NCBI RefSeq assembly: GCF_000511355.1
Contig: NC_023135.1
Span: 627,462-691,461 of the forward strand
DNA: 64,000 bases
Reading direction: 5' to 3'
Origin: Leisingera methylohalidivorans DSM 14336
GTDB taxonomy: Bacteria > Pseudomonadota > Alphaproteobacteria > Rhodobacterales > Rhodobacteraceae
Position 1 is the stretch's first letter; every line of letters starts with the position of its first letter. Made by a program: the position numbers and the translations under genes. A model generated the notes under the pieces. It saw nothing but the letters and a program-made list of their open reading frames with translations, searched no databases and was not told where the DNA came from. Positions 52,146 to 61,377 of the stretch are shown here, piece after piece.

Positions 52146-52175
52146 GCGGGGTTTCGGGCTTGCCCCAAGCCCCGC
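52146..52175 (+). promoter_or_regulatory. hairpin between phnD and phnE1
   Basis: GCGGGG (52146-52151) pairs with CCCCGC (52170-52175); an inner GGGC/GCCC can extend it. It lies 18 nt after the phnD stop and has no T-run, so it is more likely an mRNA-stability or partial-termination element. Confidence 0.45.
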
Positions 52176-52228
52176 AATTTCCCTGATGGCCGCCGCACCG
52201 GCCATCACTTCAAGACCAGGACCCATAG

Positions 52229-53098
52229 ATGGCAGATCTGACAGCCGCCCGGCCGGGCATCGATGACATCCGGCAGCAATACACCGCCCATACCCAGCGC
52301 AAGCGGCTGTACGGCGGAATTCTTCTGGCCCTCTTTGTCGCGCTGATGGCTGCGGGTTTCCGCACCGCCGATGCGCGCAATGCGGGCTCTTTCGCAGATG
52401 GGTTCACCCGGATCTTCGATTACCCCGCCGAGGTGCTGGCAGAAGCTGCCGACAAGGCAGCCCAGCTGCCCGGCCATCTGGTGCATTTCTTTCCAGCATT
52501 GGTGGAAACGCTGAACATCGCCGCGGCCTCGACCCTTGCGGGCGCGGTGTTCGGAACCCTGCTGTCACTCCTGGCAACCCGCGGCATGGCGCCCTGGCCT
52601 GTGCTGATCCCGCTGTTCCGGCGCATCAGCGACATCTGCCGGGCGGTTCCGGAGATTGTCATTGCGCTGGTGTTGATTTTTGTTCTGGGCGGCGGCCCGG
52701 TGCCTGCGATGATCGCCATTGCCATCCACACCGCCGGCGCGTTGGGCAAGCTGTTTTCCGAGGTGAATGAAAATGCCTCGCTGAAACCTGTGGAAGGCCT
52801 GTCATCAGTCGGCGCCGGCTGGGTGCAGCGGATGACGCTGGGGGTGATCCCGCAGGTCGGACCGAACTATGTGAGCTATGCGCTGCTGCGGTTTGAGATC
52901 AATATCCGTGCTTCGGCCATCCTTGGTTTTGTCGGCGCGGGCGGCATCGGTTACGAGCTGAAGAACGCCATGTCCTGGGGGCAGGGGAGCTACGATGAGG
53001 CCGCCGCAATTTTCCTCCTTCTTTTTGCCGCCATTGTGGCCGTCGACCAGCTGTCCGGCCTGCTGCGCGACCGTCTGACCCATGGAGCAGCAGCATGA
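52229..53098 (+). CDS. phnE: phosphonate ABC transporter permease (PhnE, first)
   Basis: Inner-membrane permease of the PhnE family, 289 residues, about six helices, with the ABC permease EAA-like loop AGALGKLFSEVNENASLKPVEGLSSVGAGWVQ. It pairs with the following larger permease. The stop overlaps the next start by 4 nt (ATGA). Confidence 0.9.
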   Translation: MADLTAARPGIDDIRQQYTAHTQRKRLYGGILLALFVALMAAGFRTADARNAGSFADGFTRIFDYPAEVLAEAADKAAQLPGHLVHFFPALVETLNIAAASTLAGAVFGTLLSLLATRGMAPWPVLIPLFRRISDICRAVPEIVIALVLIFVLGGGPVPAMIAIAIHTAGALGKLFSEVNENASLKPVEGLSSVGAGWVQRMTLGVIPQVGPNYVSYALLRFEINIRASAILGFVGAGGIGYELKNAMSWGQGSYDEAAAIFLLLFAAIVAVDQLSGLLRDRLTHGAAA

Positions 53099-54411
53099 CC
53101 ACTTTCGATACCACTCTCACCCCGGCCGAGCTGAAGCTGGATATCTCAAGGCTGTTTTTGAAGAAGCGGTTGCTGGGTTTTGCACTGCCCGCCGCGGTGC
53201 TGGCCTATCTGACCTATGTTTTTCTGGCCTTTGACGTCCCCGGGCTGTGGGAGAAAGCGAACCTGGAGAACGCCAGAACCCTGGTCAGCGACAGTTACAG
53301 CTACAAGACGCATGTGACCCGCGACAACCGCAACGGCGCGGTTTCTGTTTCGATTGAAGGGGAACGCAAGGGCACCTACCCCGATGGCACAGCGCCGGAT
53401 TGGGTTGCCCTGGGTGAGACCACTGTGATTGACTTGGAGGATGGCCATACCGTCACCTTTGGCCCGGAAACCATCGAATATGCGATCCCCGGATACGGCA
53501 CCGTCCGCGCCACCCCGATCCGCGGCGCAGGCGTTCAGGCTGAATTGCCGGCGGGCGATGTGCCGGAGTGGATCAGCGTTTCCAAAAACCGGCTGGCGGT
53601 CGAAACCGGGGCCGGGCGCCTGACTGTCACCCGGAACCGGGCTGAAGTGTTCCGCTATTTCGCAGGATGGGAGCTGTTCTTTTTCACCCTCGACAGCCCC
53701 TATTCCGGCATGGCGGCAGGGGAGCTGCTGCAGCGCGCGGCCACAGGCGAGGCCGGGGCGATCTTTCAGGAGTTCTGGAGCAACAAGATGTGGCGCCACC
53801 AGGACGTGGCCTGGGCGATTGCCGAAACTCTGCTGATGGCGTTTCTGGGCACCATTGGCGCAGCTGTCATCGCGCTGCCGCTGGCCTTTGCCGCCACCCG
53901 CAATTTCATGCCCTTGCGTGCCTTGCGTTTTGCCATGCGCCGTCTGTTCGATTTTTTCCGCGGGGTGGACTCGCTGATCTGGACCGTGGTTCTGGCCCGC
54001 GCTTTTGGCCCCGGTCCGTTGACCGGTGCGCTGGCGATCCTGGTGACGGATACCGGCACGTTCGGCAAGATCTTCTCGGAAGCGCTGGAAAACATTGATC
54101 GTAAGCAGATCGAGGGCGTTGCCTCCACCGGTGCGAAACCGCTGCAGCGCTACCGGTTCGGAGTGCTCCCGCAGATCACCCCGGTGCTGCTGAGCCAGCT
54201 GCTGTATTTTCTGGAATCCAACACCCGCTCGGCCACCATCATCGGTGCAATCACCGGCGGCGGCATCGGCTTGCTGCTGACCCAGGCGATCATCACCCGA
54301 AAGGACTGGGAGGAGGTGGCATATTACATCACCCTGATCATTCTGATGGTGATGCTGATGGACTGGTTCTCGGGCTGGCTGCGGCGGAAGCTGATCACAG
54401 GCGGCAGGTGA
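53095..54411 (+). CDS. phnE: phosphonate ABC transporter permease with periplasmic insert (PhnE, second)
   Basis: A 438-residue permease. After an N-terminal helix (about 24-44) comes a periplasmic insert (about 55-195; LVSDSYSYKTHVTRDNRNGAV and following), then the PhnE core with GTFGKIFSEALENIDRKQIEGVASTGAKPLQRYRFGVLPQ. Paired short and long PhnE genes are common in Roseobacter phn operons. The end of the gene carries part of a 17-bp tandem duplication that includes the stop codon. Confidence 0.88.
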   Translation: MTTFDTTLTPAELKLDISRLFLKKRLLGFALPAAVLAYLTYVFLAFDVPGLWEKANLENARTLVSDSYSYKTHVTRDNRNGAVSVSIEGERKGTYPDGTAPDWVALGETTVIDLEDGHTVTFGPETIEYAIPGYGTVRATPIRGAGVQAELPAGDVPEWISVSKNRLAVETGAGRLTVTRNRAEVFRYFAGWELFFFTLDSPYSGMAAGELLQRAATGEAGAIFQEFWSNKMWRHQDVAWAIAETLLMAFLGTIGAAVIALPLAFAATRNFMPLRALRFAMRRLFDFFRGVDSLIWTVVLARAFGPGPLTGALAILVTDTGTFGKIFSEALENIDRKQIEGVASTGAKPLQRYRFGVLPQITPVLLSQLLYFLESNTRSATIIGAITGGGIGLLLTQAIITRKDWEEVAYYITLIILMVMLMDWFSGWLRRKLITGGR

Positions 54412-54424
54412 TCACAGGCGGCAG
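54392..54424 (+). repeat. 17-bp tandem duplication across the phnE stop
   Basis: TGATCACAGGCGGCAG occurs at 54392-54407 and 54409-54424 (period 17). The stop TGA (54409-54411) is the start of the second copy. Confidence 0.85.
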
Positions 54425-54820
54425 CGGGCCGGCCGAACGCAAGACGGCCAAGGCGCAGGAGGACGGAGCCCTGCCGCTCCCCTGATCCCGGACGTTTCAG
54501 AGAAAAGGCCATGGCCCGTTTGCAGGCAGCATTGCCGGTTTCCCGGGCGCTGACGGTGGCAGCGATCCTGGAATAATATGGCAGACCCGGCAGTCCGGCA
54601 GACAGCGGAAGGCTCCCGCCTGTTTCGGCGCATCCGCAGAATGCACGTTACAGTTGGGCGTGGCGCCGCTGCGCGGCGCAGGAAGGGCTGCTGAGGAAGC
54701 GCTTGATGGGCAATTCTGCCCTTCAAGCGCCTTGCCGGTTGTATAACCAGCCATCTCCGCCTCAAGGGTGAACGGCGCTGCGCGCCGCCGCTTTGCGGCC
54801 CTTGACCGGGGGGCGCAGGA
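54425..54820. other. intergenic region with a long hairpin, no gene seen
   Basis: I see no supported gene in this stretch. It contains a GC-rich start (GCGGGCCGGCCG), then a strong hairpin at 54699-54730: GCGCTTGA with TCAAGCGC, inner GGGCA with TGCCC, one T-T mismatch, loop ATTC. It lies between convergent phnE and mrp, and may end transcription of one or both. Short open frames inside it show no family likeness. Confidence 0.5.
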
Positions 54821-55894
54821 TTATGCAGCGCCTGCGTCCACCAGCTGCGTGGCGATATCCAGGAAAACCTTGGCCTGGGCGCTGTCGGGCTGTGCTGCCA
54901 CAATCGGCGTGCCGTTGTCCCCGGCCAGGCGCACATCCAGATGCAGCGGCACCTCTCCCAGCAGCGGGACATTCAGTTTCTTCGCCTCCTGCGCCACGCC
55001 GCCATGGCCGAAGACATGCTCCTCGTGGCCGCAGTTCGAGCAGATGTGGGTCGACATATTCTCGATCATGCCCAGCACTGGCACGTTCATCTTGCGGAAC
55101 ATGTCGATGCCTTTGCGGGCATCGATCAGGGCCACATCCTGGGGAGTGGAGACCACGATGGAGCCGTCCACATGGGTTTTCTGCGCCAGGGTCATCTGCA
55201 CATCGCCGGTGCCGGGCGGCAGGTCGACGATCAGCACGTCCAGCTCACCCCATTGCACCTGCAGCAGCATTTGCTGCAGCGCGCCCATCAGCATCGGGCC
55301 GCGCCAGATCACCGCCTGGTCCTCGCCGGTCATCAGACCCATCGACATCATCGTGACACCATGGTTGCGCAGGGGCAGGATGGTCTTGCCATCCGGGCTG
55401 GCCGGCCGCCCGCTCACCCCCAGCATTTTCGGCTGCGAGGGACCGTAAACGTCAGCATCCAGCAGCCCCACTTTGCGCCCCTGCATCGCCAGCGCGCAGG
55501 CAATATTGGCCGAGACGGTGGACTTTCCGACCCCGCCCTTGCCGGAGGCCACCGCGAGGATCCGCGCCACGCCCGGAACCTTCTGCGGTGCTGCCTGCTG
55601 TTGCGCCTGGGCGGGCTGCTTGGGCTTCAGATCCGGCGGCGCCTTCTGCGAATGAGCGGTCAGCATGGCCGAGACCTTTTCCACCCCCGGCAGCGCCGCC
55701 ACCGCAGCGTCAGCCCTGTCGCGGACCGGGCCATAGGCCTCGGATTTGCCGGGATCGATCTCCAGCACAAAACGGACGGTGCTGCCTTCGACTGTCACTG
55801 CGCGCGCGATGCCCGCGCTGACGATATCATTGCCGCTGACGGGGTCGGCGATGGATTTGAGCGCCTCAAGGACGGTTTCACGGGAGATGGTCAC
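54821..55894 (-). CDS. Mrp/ApbC-family Fe-S carrier ATPase
   Basis: P-loop ATPase of the Mrp/NBP35/Ind1 family, 357 residues, thought to bind and transfer Fe-S clusters. N-terminal DUF59-like domain (1-85), a Gln/Pro-rich linker (86-108), then the ATPase with SGKGGVGKST (117-126), LDADVYGPSQP, VDLPPGTGDV and the cluster-binding pair CSNCGHEEHVFG. The start is a GTG (55894) with CAGGAG upstream; no ATG is close. Divergent partners are separated by about 170 nt. Confidence 0.9.
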   Translation of the reverse strand: MTISRETVLEALKSIADPVSGNDIVSAGIARAVTVEGSTVRFVLEIDPGKSEAYGPVRDRADAAVAALPGVEKVSAMLTAHSQKAPPDLKPKQPAQAQQQAAPQKVPGVARILAVASGKGGVGKSTVSANIACALAMQGRKVGLLDADVYGPSQPKMLGVSGRPASPDGKTILPLRNHGVTMMSMGLMTGEDQAVIWRGPMLMGALQQMLLQVQWGELDVLIVDLPPGTGDVQMTLAQKTHVDGSIVVSTPQDVALIDARKGIDMFRKMNVPVLGMIENMSTHICSNCGHEEHVFGHGGVAQEAKKLNVPLLGEVPLHLDVRLAGDNGTPIVAAQPDSAQAKVFLDIATQLVDAGAA

Positions 55895-56066
55895 GCCGGT
55901 CTGGCTCCTGTAGCTGGTGATGTCTTGCGTCTGTTCTGGCGCAATTCACCACGGTATGCCAGCGGTTCGCGGCCCGGAGTTTGTTTCGGCGCATCCTGGA
56001 GTCAGCTTCTGTGCAGACTGGCCTTGTCCGGCTGCCGGTGCACCGGGGCGGCAGCAGAACGCAGCA

Positions 56067-56138
56067 GCGCCGCGCGTCAGCGCGGCGCCGGGCCCAACGG
56101 GAGGAGGGCACCCATGGGTGCCGGACGACGGGCGGGAG
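56067..56138 (-). repeat. two-hairpin 3' element, copy D
   Basis: On the minus strand it starts 7 nt after the gap stop: CTCCCGCCCGTCGTCC box (56138-56123), hairpin 2 (GGCACCCATGGGTGCC, 56107-56122, fully palindromic), linker CTCCTCCCGTTGGGCCCGG, and hairpin 1 (GCGCCGCGC 56067-56075 with GCGCGGCGC 56080-56088). The hairpin 2 stem is different in sequence from that of the other copies but equally perfect. Confidence 0.78.
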
Positions 56139-56145
56139 GCCCCCG

Positions 56146-57174
56146 TCAGCTTGCCAAGGCGACCTGAACGGAGTTCATCACCTCGCCGATGCGGCGTCCG
56201 GTGTCCACCATGCGGTTGGAAAACCCCCATTCGTTGTCATACCAGCTGACCACCCGCACCAGACCTTCGGCGGTGACAGCAGTCTGCGCTGCAGCAAAGC
56301 AGCTGGAATGGGGGTCGTGGTTGAAATCGACCGAGACCAGCGGGTCTTCTTCGTAGGACAGAATGCCTGCCAGCCCGCTCTCGGCCGCTGCTTTCACCGC
56401 GGCATTCACTGTCTCCACGGTGGCGGTGCGTTCCGGCATAAAGCTGAGGTCCACCACGGACACATTCGCGGTGGGCACCCGGATTGCCGAACCTTCCAGC
56501 CGCCCCTTCAGATGCGGCAGCACCTCGGAGATCGCCCGTGCGGCCCCGGTGGAGGTGGGGATCATCGACAGCGAAGCTGCGCGGGCGCGGTACAGATCCT
56601 TGTGGCTGGTGTCATGGGTCGGCTGGTCGCCGGTATAGGCGTGGATCGTGGTCATGTAGCCGGTCTTGATGCCAAAAGCGCTGTCCAGCACTTGCGCCAG
56701 CGGCGCCAGGCAGTTGGTGGTGCAGGAGGCGTTGGAGACAATCACGTCGTCCGCCGTCAGGTCCATATGGTTGACGCCGTATACCACGGTGCGGTCGGCA
56801 TCCTTGCCGGGGGCGGAGATCAGCACCCGTTTGGAGCCGTTCTTAAGATGCCGTGCTGCATCATCGCGGGCTGTGAATAGCCCGGTGCATTCATAGGCGA
56901 TATCCACATCCTGCCAAGGCAGCTCTTCCGGGTTGCGGATCGCGCTCAGCCGGATGCTGTGGCGCCCCACCCGGATCAGGTTATCGGCCAGCAGCACCGG
57001 CGTCTTCAGGCGGCCATGCACGCTGTCGTATTTCAGCAGATGCACCAGGGTCTCGGGCGGCGACAGGTCGTTGATGGCAACGACTTCGATGTCATTTCCG
57101 CCGCCTTCCAAAAGCGCCCGCAGCACCCCGCGGCCAATCCGTCCAAATCCGTTGATTGCGATTCTCAGTGTCAT
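56146..57174 (-). CDS. gap: glyceraldehyde-3-phosphate dehydrogenase
   Basis: NAD-dependent GAPDH, 342 residues: Rossmann INGFGRIGRGV (residues 7-17), catalytic C151 (SNASCTTNCLAPL), H-bearing MTTIHAYTGDQPTHDT, and RAAS plus SWYDNEWGFSNRM. The conserved D36 (AINDL) suggests NAD preference. An erythrose-4-phosphate dehydrogenase is the closest alternative. It is divergent from a LacI regulator, and operator-like repeats lie between them, suggesting sugar-responsive control. A two-hairpin 3' element follows. Confidence 0.9.
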   Translation of the reverse strand: MTLRIAINGFGRIGRGVLRALLEGGGNDIEVVAINDLSPPETLVHLLKYDSVHGRLKTPVLLADNLIRVGRHSIRLSAIRNPEELPWQDVDIAYECTGLFTARDDAARHLKNGSKRVLISAPGKDADRTVVYGVNHMDLTADDVIVSNASCTTNCLAPLAQVLDSAFGIKTGYMTTIHAYTGDQPTHDTSHKDLYRARAASLSMIPTSTGAARAISEVLPHLKGRLEGSAIRVPTANVSVVDLSFMPERTATVETVNAAVKAAAESGLAGILSYEEDPLVSVDFNHDPHSSCFAAAQTAVTAEGLVRVVSWYDNEWGFSNRMVDTGRRIGEVMNSVQVALAS

Positions 57175-57202
57175 GCCTCACCTCTGGCTGCTGGACCGGG
57201 CG

Positions 57203-57250
57203 ATTCCGGTAACGATAACGGTTGCGATACCGATATCGCTAACGAAAACA
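57203..57250. promoter_or_regulatory. operator cluster between gap and lacI-type gene
   Basis: The core GCGATA-CCGA-TATCGC (57224-57239) is a near palindrome with perfect arms, a good LacI-family operator. Related CGATAAC and GGTAACGATAAC pieces lie next to it. It overlaps the region from which gap transcription must start, 35-75 nt before the gap ATG. Confidence 0.6.
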
Positions 57251-57315
57251 AAAATCAACCCCTGAGGCGGCAGAGCGGCCCTTGCGGCTGCCAGCAAAGT
57301 GCAGGAGCATGGGGC

Positions 57316-58320
57316 ATGACCAAGAAACTGCTGCTGAAAGACGTGGCCCATCTGGCCGGCGTCAGCGAGATGACCGCTTCGCGTGCCCTGCGCGGTGCCC
57401 CGGACGTATCCGCCAAAACCAAGGCCAAGGTCGAGGAAATCGCCCGCAGCCACGGCTATGTGCCCAATCGGATTGCCGGCTCGCTGTCCTCGCAATCGGT
57501 TAATCTGGTGGCGGTGGTGGTGCCGTCGCTGAACAGCTTTGTCTTCCCCGAGGTGCTTTCGGGCATTTCCGCTGTACTGAAGGACAGCCAGCTGAAGCCG
57601 GTGGTCGGGGTGTCGGGGTATGATCTTGAGGAAGAGGAAGGCGTTATCCGCGAAATGCTCAGCTGGCGCCCCTCCGGGTTGATCGTCGCAGGGCTGGAAC
57701 ATACCGGAACGACGCGGCGCATGCTGCAGCAGGCCGACTGCCCGGTGGTTGAGGTGATGGATGTGGACGGCGATCCGGTCCGCCATTGCGTCGGCATTTC
57801 GCATCTGCAGGCAGGCCGCGACATGGCAGAGCAAATTCTGGCCTGCGGCTACCGCAAGATCGGCTTCATCGGCACCAAGATGCCGCAGGACTTCCGCGCC
57901 CGCAAACGGTTTGACGGCTTCACCGACGGTCTGGCTGCCCAGGGTGTAGCCCTCTGCGATATTGAGCATTATGCCGGCGAAAGCGCGATCCGGACCGGCC
58001 GCCAGCTGACTGCGCAGATGCTGGCGCGCACCCCGGATCTTGATTGCATCTACTATTCCAGTGACGTGATGAGCGTTGGCGGCTTGATGCATTGCCTGGC
58101 CGCAGGCTTGTCGGTGCCGGGCGACATTGCACTTGCCGGCTTCAACAATCTGCAGATCCTGCAGGGCATGCCGCAGCAGCTGGCCACGACGGACGCCTGC
58201 CGCCGTGAGATTGGCGAGCGGGCAGCACGGGTCATTCTGCAATCGCGCGAGGCCGGCGGCATGGACAGTCTGGTATTCGACCGGCTGTGCCCGGCGATCA
58301 GTCTTGGCGACACACTGTAG
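57316..58320 (+). CDS. LacI family transcriptional regulator
   Basis: A 334-residue LacI protein: N-terminal helix-turn-helix LKDVAHLAGVSEMTASRALRG (about 6-26), hinge AGSLSSQSVNLVAVVVPSLNSFVFPEV, then a periplasmic-binding-like effector domain with GFIGTKM and GDIALAGFNN. GntR/GguR-like regulators of gluconate use in this subfamily are similar. GGAG is 8 nt before the ATG at 57316. Divergent from gap, and probably controls gap and itself. Confidence 0.88.
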   Translation: MTKKLLLKDVAHLAGVSEMTASRALRGAPDVSAKTKAKVEEIARSHGYVPNRIAGSLSSQSVNLVAVVVPSLNSFVFPEVLSGISAVLKDSQLKPVVGVSGYDLEEEEGVIREMLSWRPSGLIVAGLEHTGTTRRMLQQADCPVVEVMDVDGDPVRHCVGISHLQAGRDMAEQILACGYRKIGFIGTKMPQDFRARKRFDGFTDGLAAQGVALCDIEHYAGESAIRTGRQLTAQMLARTPDLDCIYYSSDVMSVGGLMHCLAAGLSVPGDIALAGFNNLQILQGMPQQLATTDACRREIGERAARVILQSREAGGMDSLVFDRLCPAISLGDTL

Positions 58321-58461
58321 TCCTCACCATGAGCTTGAAAGAGCGGCAGCTGCAGTCCGGCGGCAATGGGGCGGGCAGCGGATTTTTGTAGCTTTGCGGC
58401 GCGCTCCGGTGCACCCTGAAACCCTGGTTCCAGTTCAGCACAACCCGGTGGAGGAATGCCG

Positions 58462-58677
58462 ATGCCCCAGTACAACGAGATGTTTGCGCTGTCCGTCGAG
58501 GATATGGATCTGATCGAGACAGCCTTGCAGCGCACCAGGGACGCGCTGTCCGAAGCCAAGCCCGCTTCGGGCAATGGCGACGAGATTACGTTGCGCCGTA
58601 TTCACGAACTTCTCGGCCGGCTGCACAATCAGAAAATCTTCTACCACCCCAAAGACAAGGTCTATCTCAGCGGCTAA
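58462..58677 (+). CDS. small conserved-looking hypothetical protein, 71 aa
   Basis: A small acidic-to-basic helical protein (LSVEDMDLIETALQRTRDAL, then RRIHELLGRLHNQKIFYHPKDKVYLSG). No recognised domain. I chose the ATG at 58462 because GGAGG is 8 nt upstream; the ATG at 58456 is too close to it. The clear ribosome binding site and codon use suggest it is real. The 140-nt gap after the lacI-type gene is otherwise plain. Confidence 0.68.
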   Translation: MPQYNEMFALSVEDMDLIETALQRTRDALSEAKPASGNGDEITLRRIHELLGRLHNQKIFYHPKDKVYLSG

Positions 58678-58749
58678 CGGGGCGTTCAGCCCCCAAAAGC
58701 GCCCCCCGCCGGACGGGGAGCGCTGAGTTCTGACGGATAAAAGCCGTTG

Positions 58750-59895
58750 CTAGATCGCGGCCTTGAACAGCTGGGTCAGGTTTGTCTCAGTCAGTTCAAC
58801 CGGGTTGCCGCCGCAGCTGGGATCGATGATCGCGCCTTTGACCAGATCGGGGATCGCAGCCTCGGTGACGCCCAGATCCGCCAGCCTGCGCGGGATGGCC
58901 AGGGAATCGTTCAGCTCCTGCACGAAGGCGCGGAAGCCGTCAAAGCCGCCCTCGATTCCCAGATAGGCCGCCGCCATGTTGAAACGGTCAGCAATCACCG
59001 GCGCGTTGAACTCCAGCACGGCCGGCATGCAAACGGCATTAGTGGTGCCGTGATGGGTGTTGAAATGCGCCCCGATCGGGTGGCTCATCGCATGGATGGC
59101 GCCGAGGCCCTTCATGAAGGCGGTGGCCCCCATTGCGGCCGCACTCATCATCTGCGCACGGGCCTCGATATCGGTGCCATCGGCATAGGCGCGCGGCAGG
59201 AAGTCCTTGACCAGCCGCATGCCTTCCAGCGCGATGCCCTGCGACATCGGGTGGTAATGCGGCGAGGAGAACGCCTCGACGCAATGGGCAAAGGCATCCA
59301 GACCGGTGCCGGCGGTGATGAACTTGGGCATGCCCACCGTCAGCTCGGGATCGCAGATCACCACCGCGGGCAGCACCTTGGGGTGGAAGATGATCTTTTT
59401 CTGGTGGCTGACACTGTCGGTGATTACGGACGCGCGGCCTACTTCGGATCCCGTGCCTGCGGTGGTCGGCACCGCGATGATAGGTGCGATGGCATCGGCG
59501 TCGGCGCGGGTCCACCAGTCGCCGATATCCTCGAAATCCCACACGGGGCGGGTCTGGCCGGCCATGAAGGCCACCATCTTGCCCAGATCCAGCCCGGAAC
59601 CGCCGCCAAAGGCGATCACCCCGTCATGGCCGCCCGCCTTATAGGCCTCGACACCGGCTTCCAGGTTTTTCTCATTCGGGTTGGGGTCGACGTCCGAGAA
59701 TATGCCCCGGCCCAGGGCGGCGGCCTCCATGATGTCCAGGGTAGACTGGGTGACCGGCAGATCCGCCAGCCCCTTGTCGGTGACCAGCAAGGGCTTCTTG
59801 ATGCCGGTTGCGGCGCAGGCATCGGCCAGTTCCTTGATCCGGCCGGCGCCGAATTTGATTGCGGTCGGGTAGGACCAGTTTCCAACGAGGCTCAT
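58750..59895 (-). CDS. iron-containing alcohol dehydrogenase
   Basis: Group III (Fe-ADH) alcohol dehydrogenase, 381 residues: nucleotide segment GGGSGLDLGKM, PTTAGTGSEVG, and metal ligands in TAGTGLDAFAHCVEAFSS and GLGAIHAMSHPIGAHFNTHHG. It probably oxidises a primary alcohol, or reduces an aldehyde, in the same pathway as the aldehyde dehydrogenase and glutamine synthetase-like genes upstream on this strand. AAAGGA precedes the ATG. Confidence 0.87.
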   Translation of the reverse strand: MSLVGNWSYPTAIKFGAGRIKELADACAATGIKKPLLVTDKGLADLPVTQSTLDIMEAAALGRGIFSDVDPNPNEKNLEAGVEAYKAGGHDGVIAFGGGSGLDLGKMVAFMAGQTRPVWDFEDIGDWWTRADADAIAPIIAVPTTAGTGSEVGRASVITDSVSHQKKIIFHPKVLPAVVICDPELTVGMPKFITAGTGLDAFAHCVEAFSSPHYHPMSQGIALEGMRLVKDFLPRAYADGTDIEARAQMMSAAAMGATAFMKGLGAIHAMSHPIGAHFNTHHGTTNAVCMPAVLEFNAPVIADRFNMAAAYLGIEGGFDGFRAFVQELNDSLAIPRRLADLGVTEAAIPDLVKGAIIDPSCGGNPVELTETNLTQLFKAAI

Positions 59896-59958
59896 GTCGT
59901 TTTCCTTTGATGCAAACAGCCCGCTCCGGGAGGAGACTTCGGAGCGGGCAGGGTGTCC

Positions 59959-61341
59959 TCAGCCTGCCACTTTTTTCAGGTGGTAGGACTTCGGACGGGT
60001 CAGATTGTGATAGCCGATGACGGACAGGCCGCCGCCGCGGCCGGTGTCCTTGCAGCCGGTCCAGCACAGGCCCGGATCCAGGTAGTCGGCGCGGTTCATG
60101 AACACGGTGCCGGTTTCGATCCGGTCACCGACGGCCTGTGCCCGCTCCAGGTCGCGGGTCCAGAGCGACGCGGTCAGGCCGAAGTCACTGTCGTTCATCA
60201 GTTCAATGGCTTCGGCGTCGGAGGAGACCTTCATGATGCCCACCACAGGACCAAAGCTTTCCTCGCGCATCAACCGCATGTCGTGGGTCACATCCGTCAG
60301 AATTTGGGGCGTGAGATAGGCGCCGCCGTCATCCCCGTCCATGGTTTCGATGTGGGCCACGGCACCGGCCTCGACCGCTTCGGCGATCTGGCTGCGCACC
60401 TCACCGGCAAAGCGCACATTGGCCATTGGCCCGATGGTGGTTTCCGCATCCAGCGGACTGCCCAGCTTGTAGCCTTTGACGATGGCAATCGCCTTCTCCA
60501 GGAAAGCGTCATAGAGGCTCTCATGCACATAGATCCGCTCAATGCCGCAGCAGCACTGACCGGAGTTGAACATCGCCCCGTCGATCAGCGTGTCGACCGC
60601 CGCATCGAGATCGGCGTCTTCCATGACATAGCCCGGATCCTTGCCGCCCAGCTCGGTGCCGACACCGGTGAAAGTGCCGGCTGCCGCACGTTCCATCGCC
60701 TTGCCGCCGCCGACCGAGCCGGTGAAGTTCACGAAGTTGAACGCCTTCCCTGCAATCAGCGCCGAGGTGGTGTCATGGTCCAAAAAGACATTCTGGAACA
60801 CATCTGCGGGAACCCCGGCAGATGCAAAGGCCTGCGCCATGCGCTCGCCTGCGAGCAGCGTCTGGGTGGCGTGCTTCAGCACCACCGCATTGCCTGCGAT
60901 CAGGGCAGGGGCCACAGTGTTGATCGCGGTCATATAGGGGTAGTTCCAGGGCGCCACGACCAGCACGACCCCATGCGGGACACGTTTGATGTAGCGTTTG
61001 AAGCCGGCGTCCTCGCCAACCTCGATATCGGCCAGCGACTCCACTGCGATCTTCGCCATATGCGAGGCACGCTCGTTGAAACCGCCGAATTCACCGCCAT
61101 AGCGGACCGGGCGGCCCATCATATGCGCAAGCTCAGGCACGATTTCGTCATTCATCGCGCCAACGGCAGCGACGCCTGCCATCACCAGGCCGATCCGTTC
61201 CTGCAGGGGGCGTGCGGCCCAGCCGGTCTGGGCGCTGCGGGCGCGCGCCACAGCGTCAAAAGCCGCCTCGCGCGACAGGGTTTCGCGTTCGGCAAAAACC
61301 GATCCGTCGATCGGCGAGATGCACTTCAGTGTCTGGCCCAT
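59959..61341 (-). CDS. aldehyde dehydrogenase (succinate-semialdehyde type)
   Basis: NAD(P)-dependent aldehyde dehydrogenase, 460 residues: APWNYPYMTAINTVAPALIAGNAVVLKHA, general base E230 (TELGGKDPG), and catalytic C264 in a run of three cysteines (GQCCCG). A lysine-histidine replacement at K-H-A-T (for KPAE) is seen in this SSADH-like subgroup. By position it oxidises the aldehyde formed by the Fe-ADH. The gene is 63 nt upstream of the Fe-ADH on the same strand. Confidence 0.87.
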   Translation of the reverse strand: MGQTLKCISPIDGSVFAERETLSREAAFDAVARARSAQTGWAARPLQERIGLVMAGVAAVGAMNDEIVPELAHMMGRPVRYGGEFGGFNERASHMAKIAVESLADIEVGEDAGFKRYIKRVPHGVVLVVAPWNYPYMTAINTVAPALIAGNAVVLKHATQTLLAGERMAQAFASAGVPADVFQNVFLDHDTTSALIAGKAFNFVNFTGSVGGGKAMERAAAGTFTGVGTELGGKDPGYVMEDADLDAAVDTLIDGAMFNSGQCCCGIERIYVHESLYDAFLEKAIAIVKGYKLGSPLDAETTIGPMANVRFAGEVRSQIAEAVEAGAVAHIETMDGDDGGAYLTPQILTDVTHDMRLMREESFGPVVGIMKVSSDAEAIELMNDSDFGLTASLWTRDLERAQAVGDRIETGTVFMNRADYLDPGLCWTGCKDTGRGGGLSVIGYHNLTRPKSYHLKKVAG

Positions 61342-61377
61342 GCCATCAACTCCATTCCAAGGGGCACTGGCGCCCCT

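Noticed and set aside
54412..54820. Short frames after phnE as possible genes or a small RNA
   Set aside because: No start signal or family likeness; only a hairpin could be supported, so no RNA gene is called.
54623..55995. 15-bp match TGTTTCGGCGCATCC near 54623 and 55982
   Set aside because: A match of this length is expected by chance a few times in 64 kb of GC-rich DNA, and the flanks differ.
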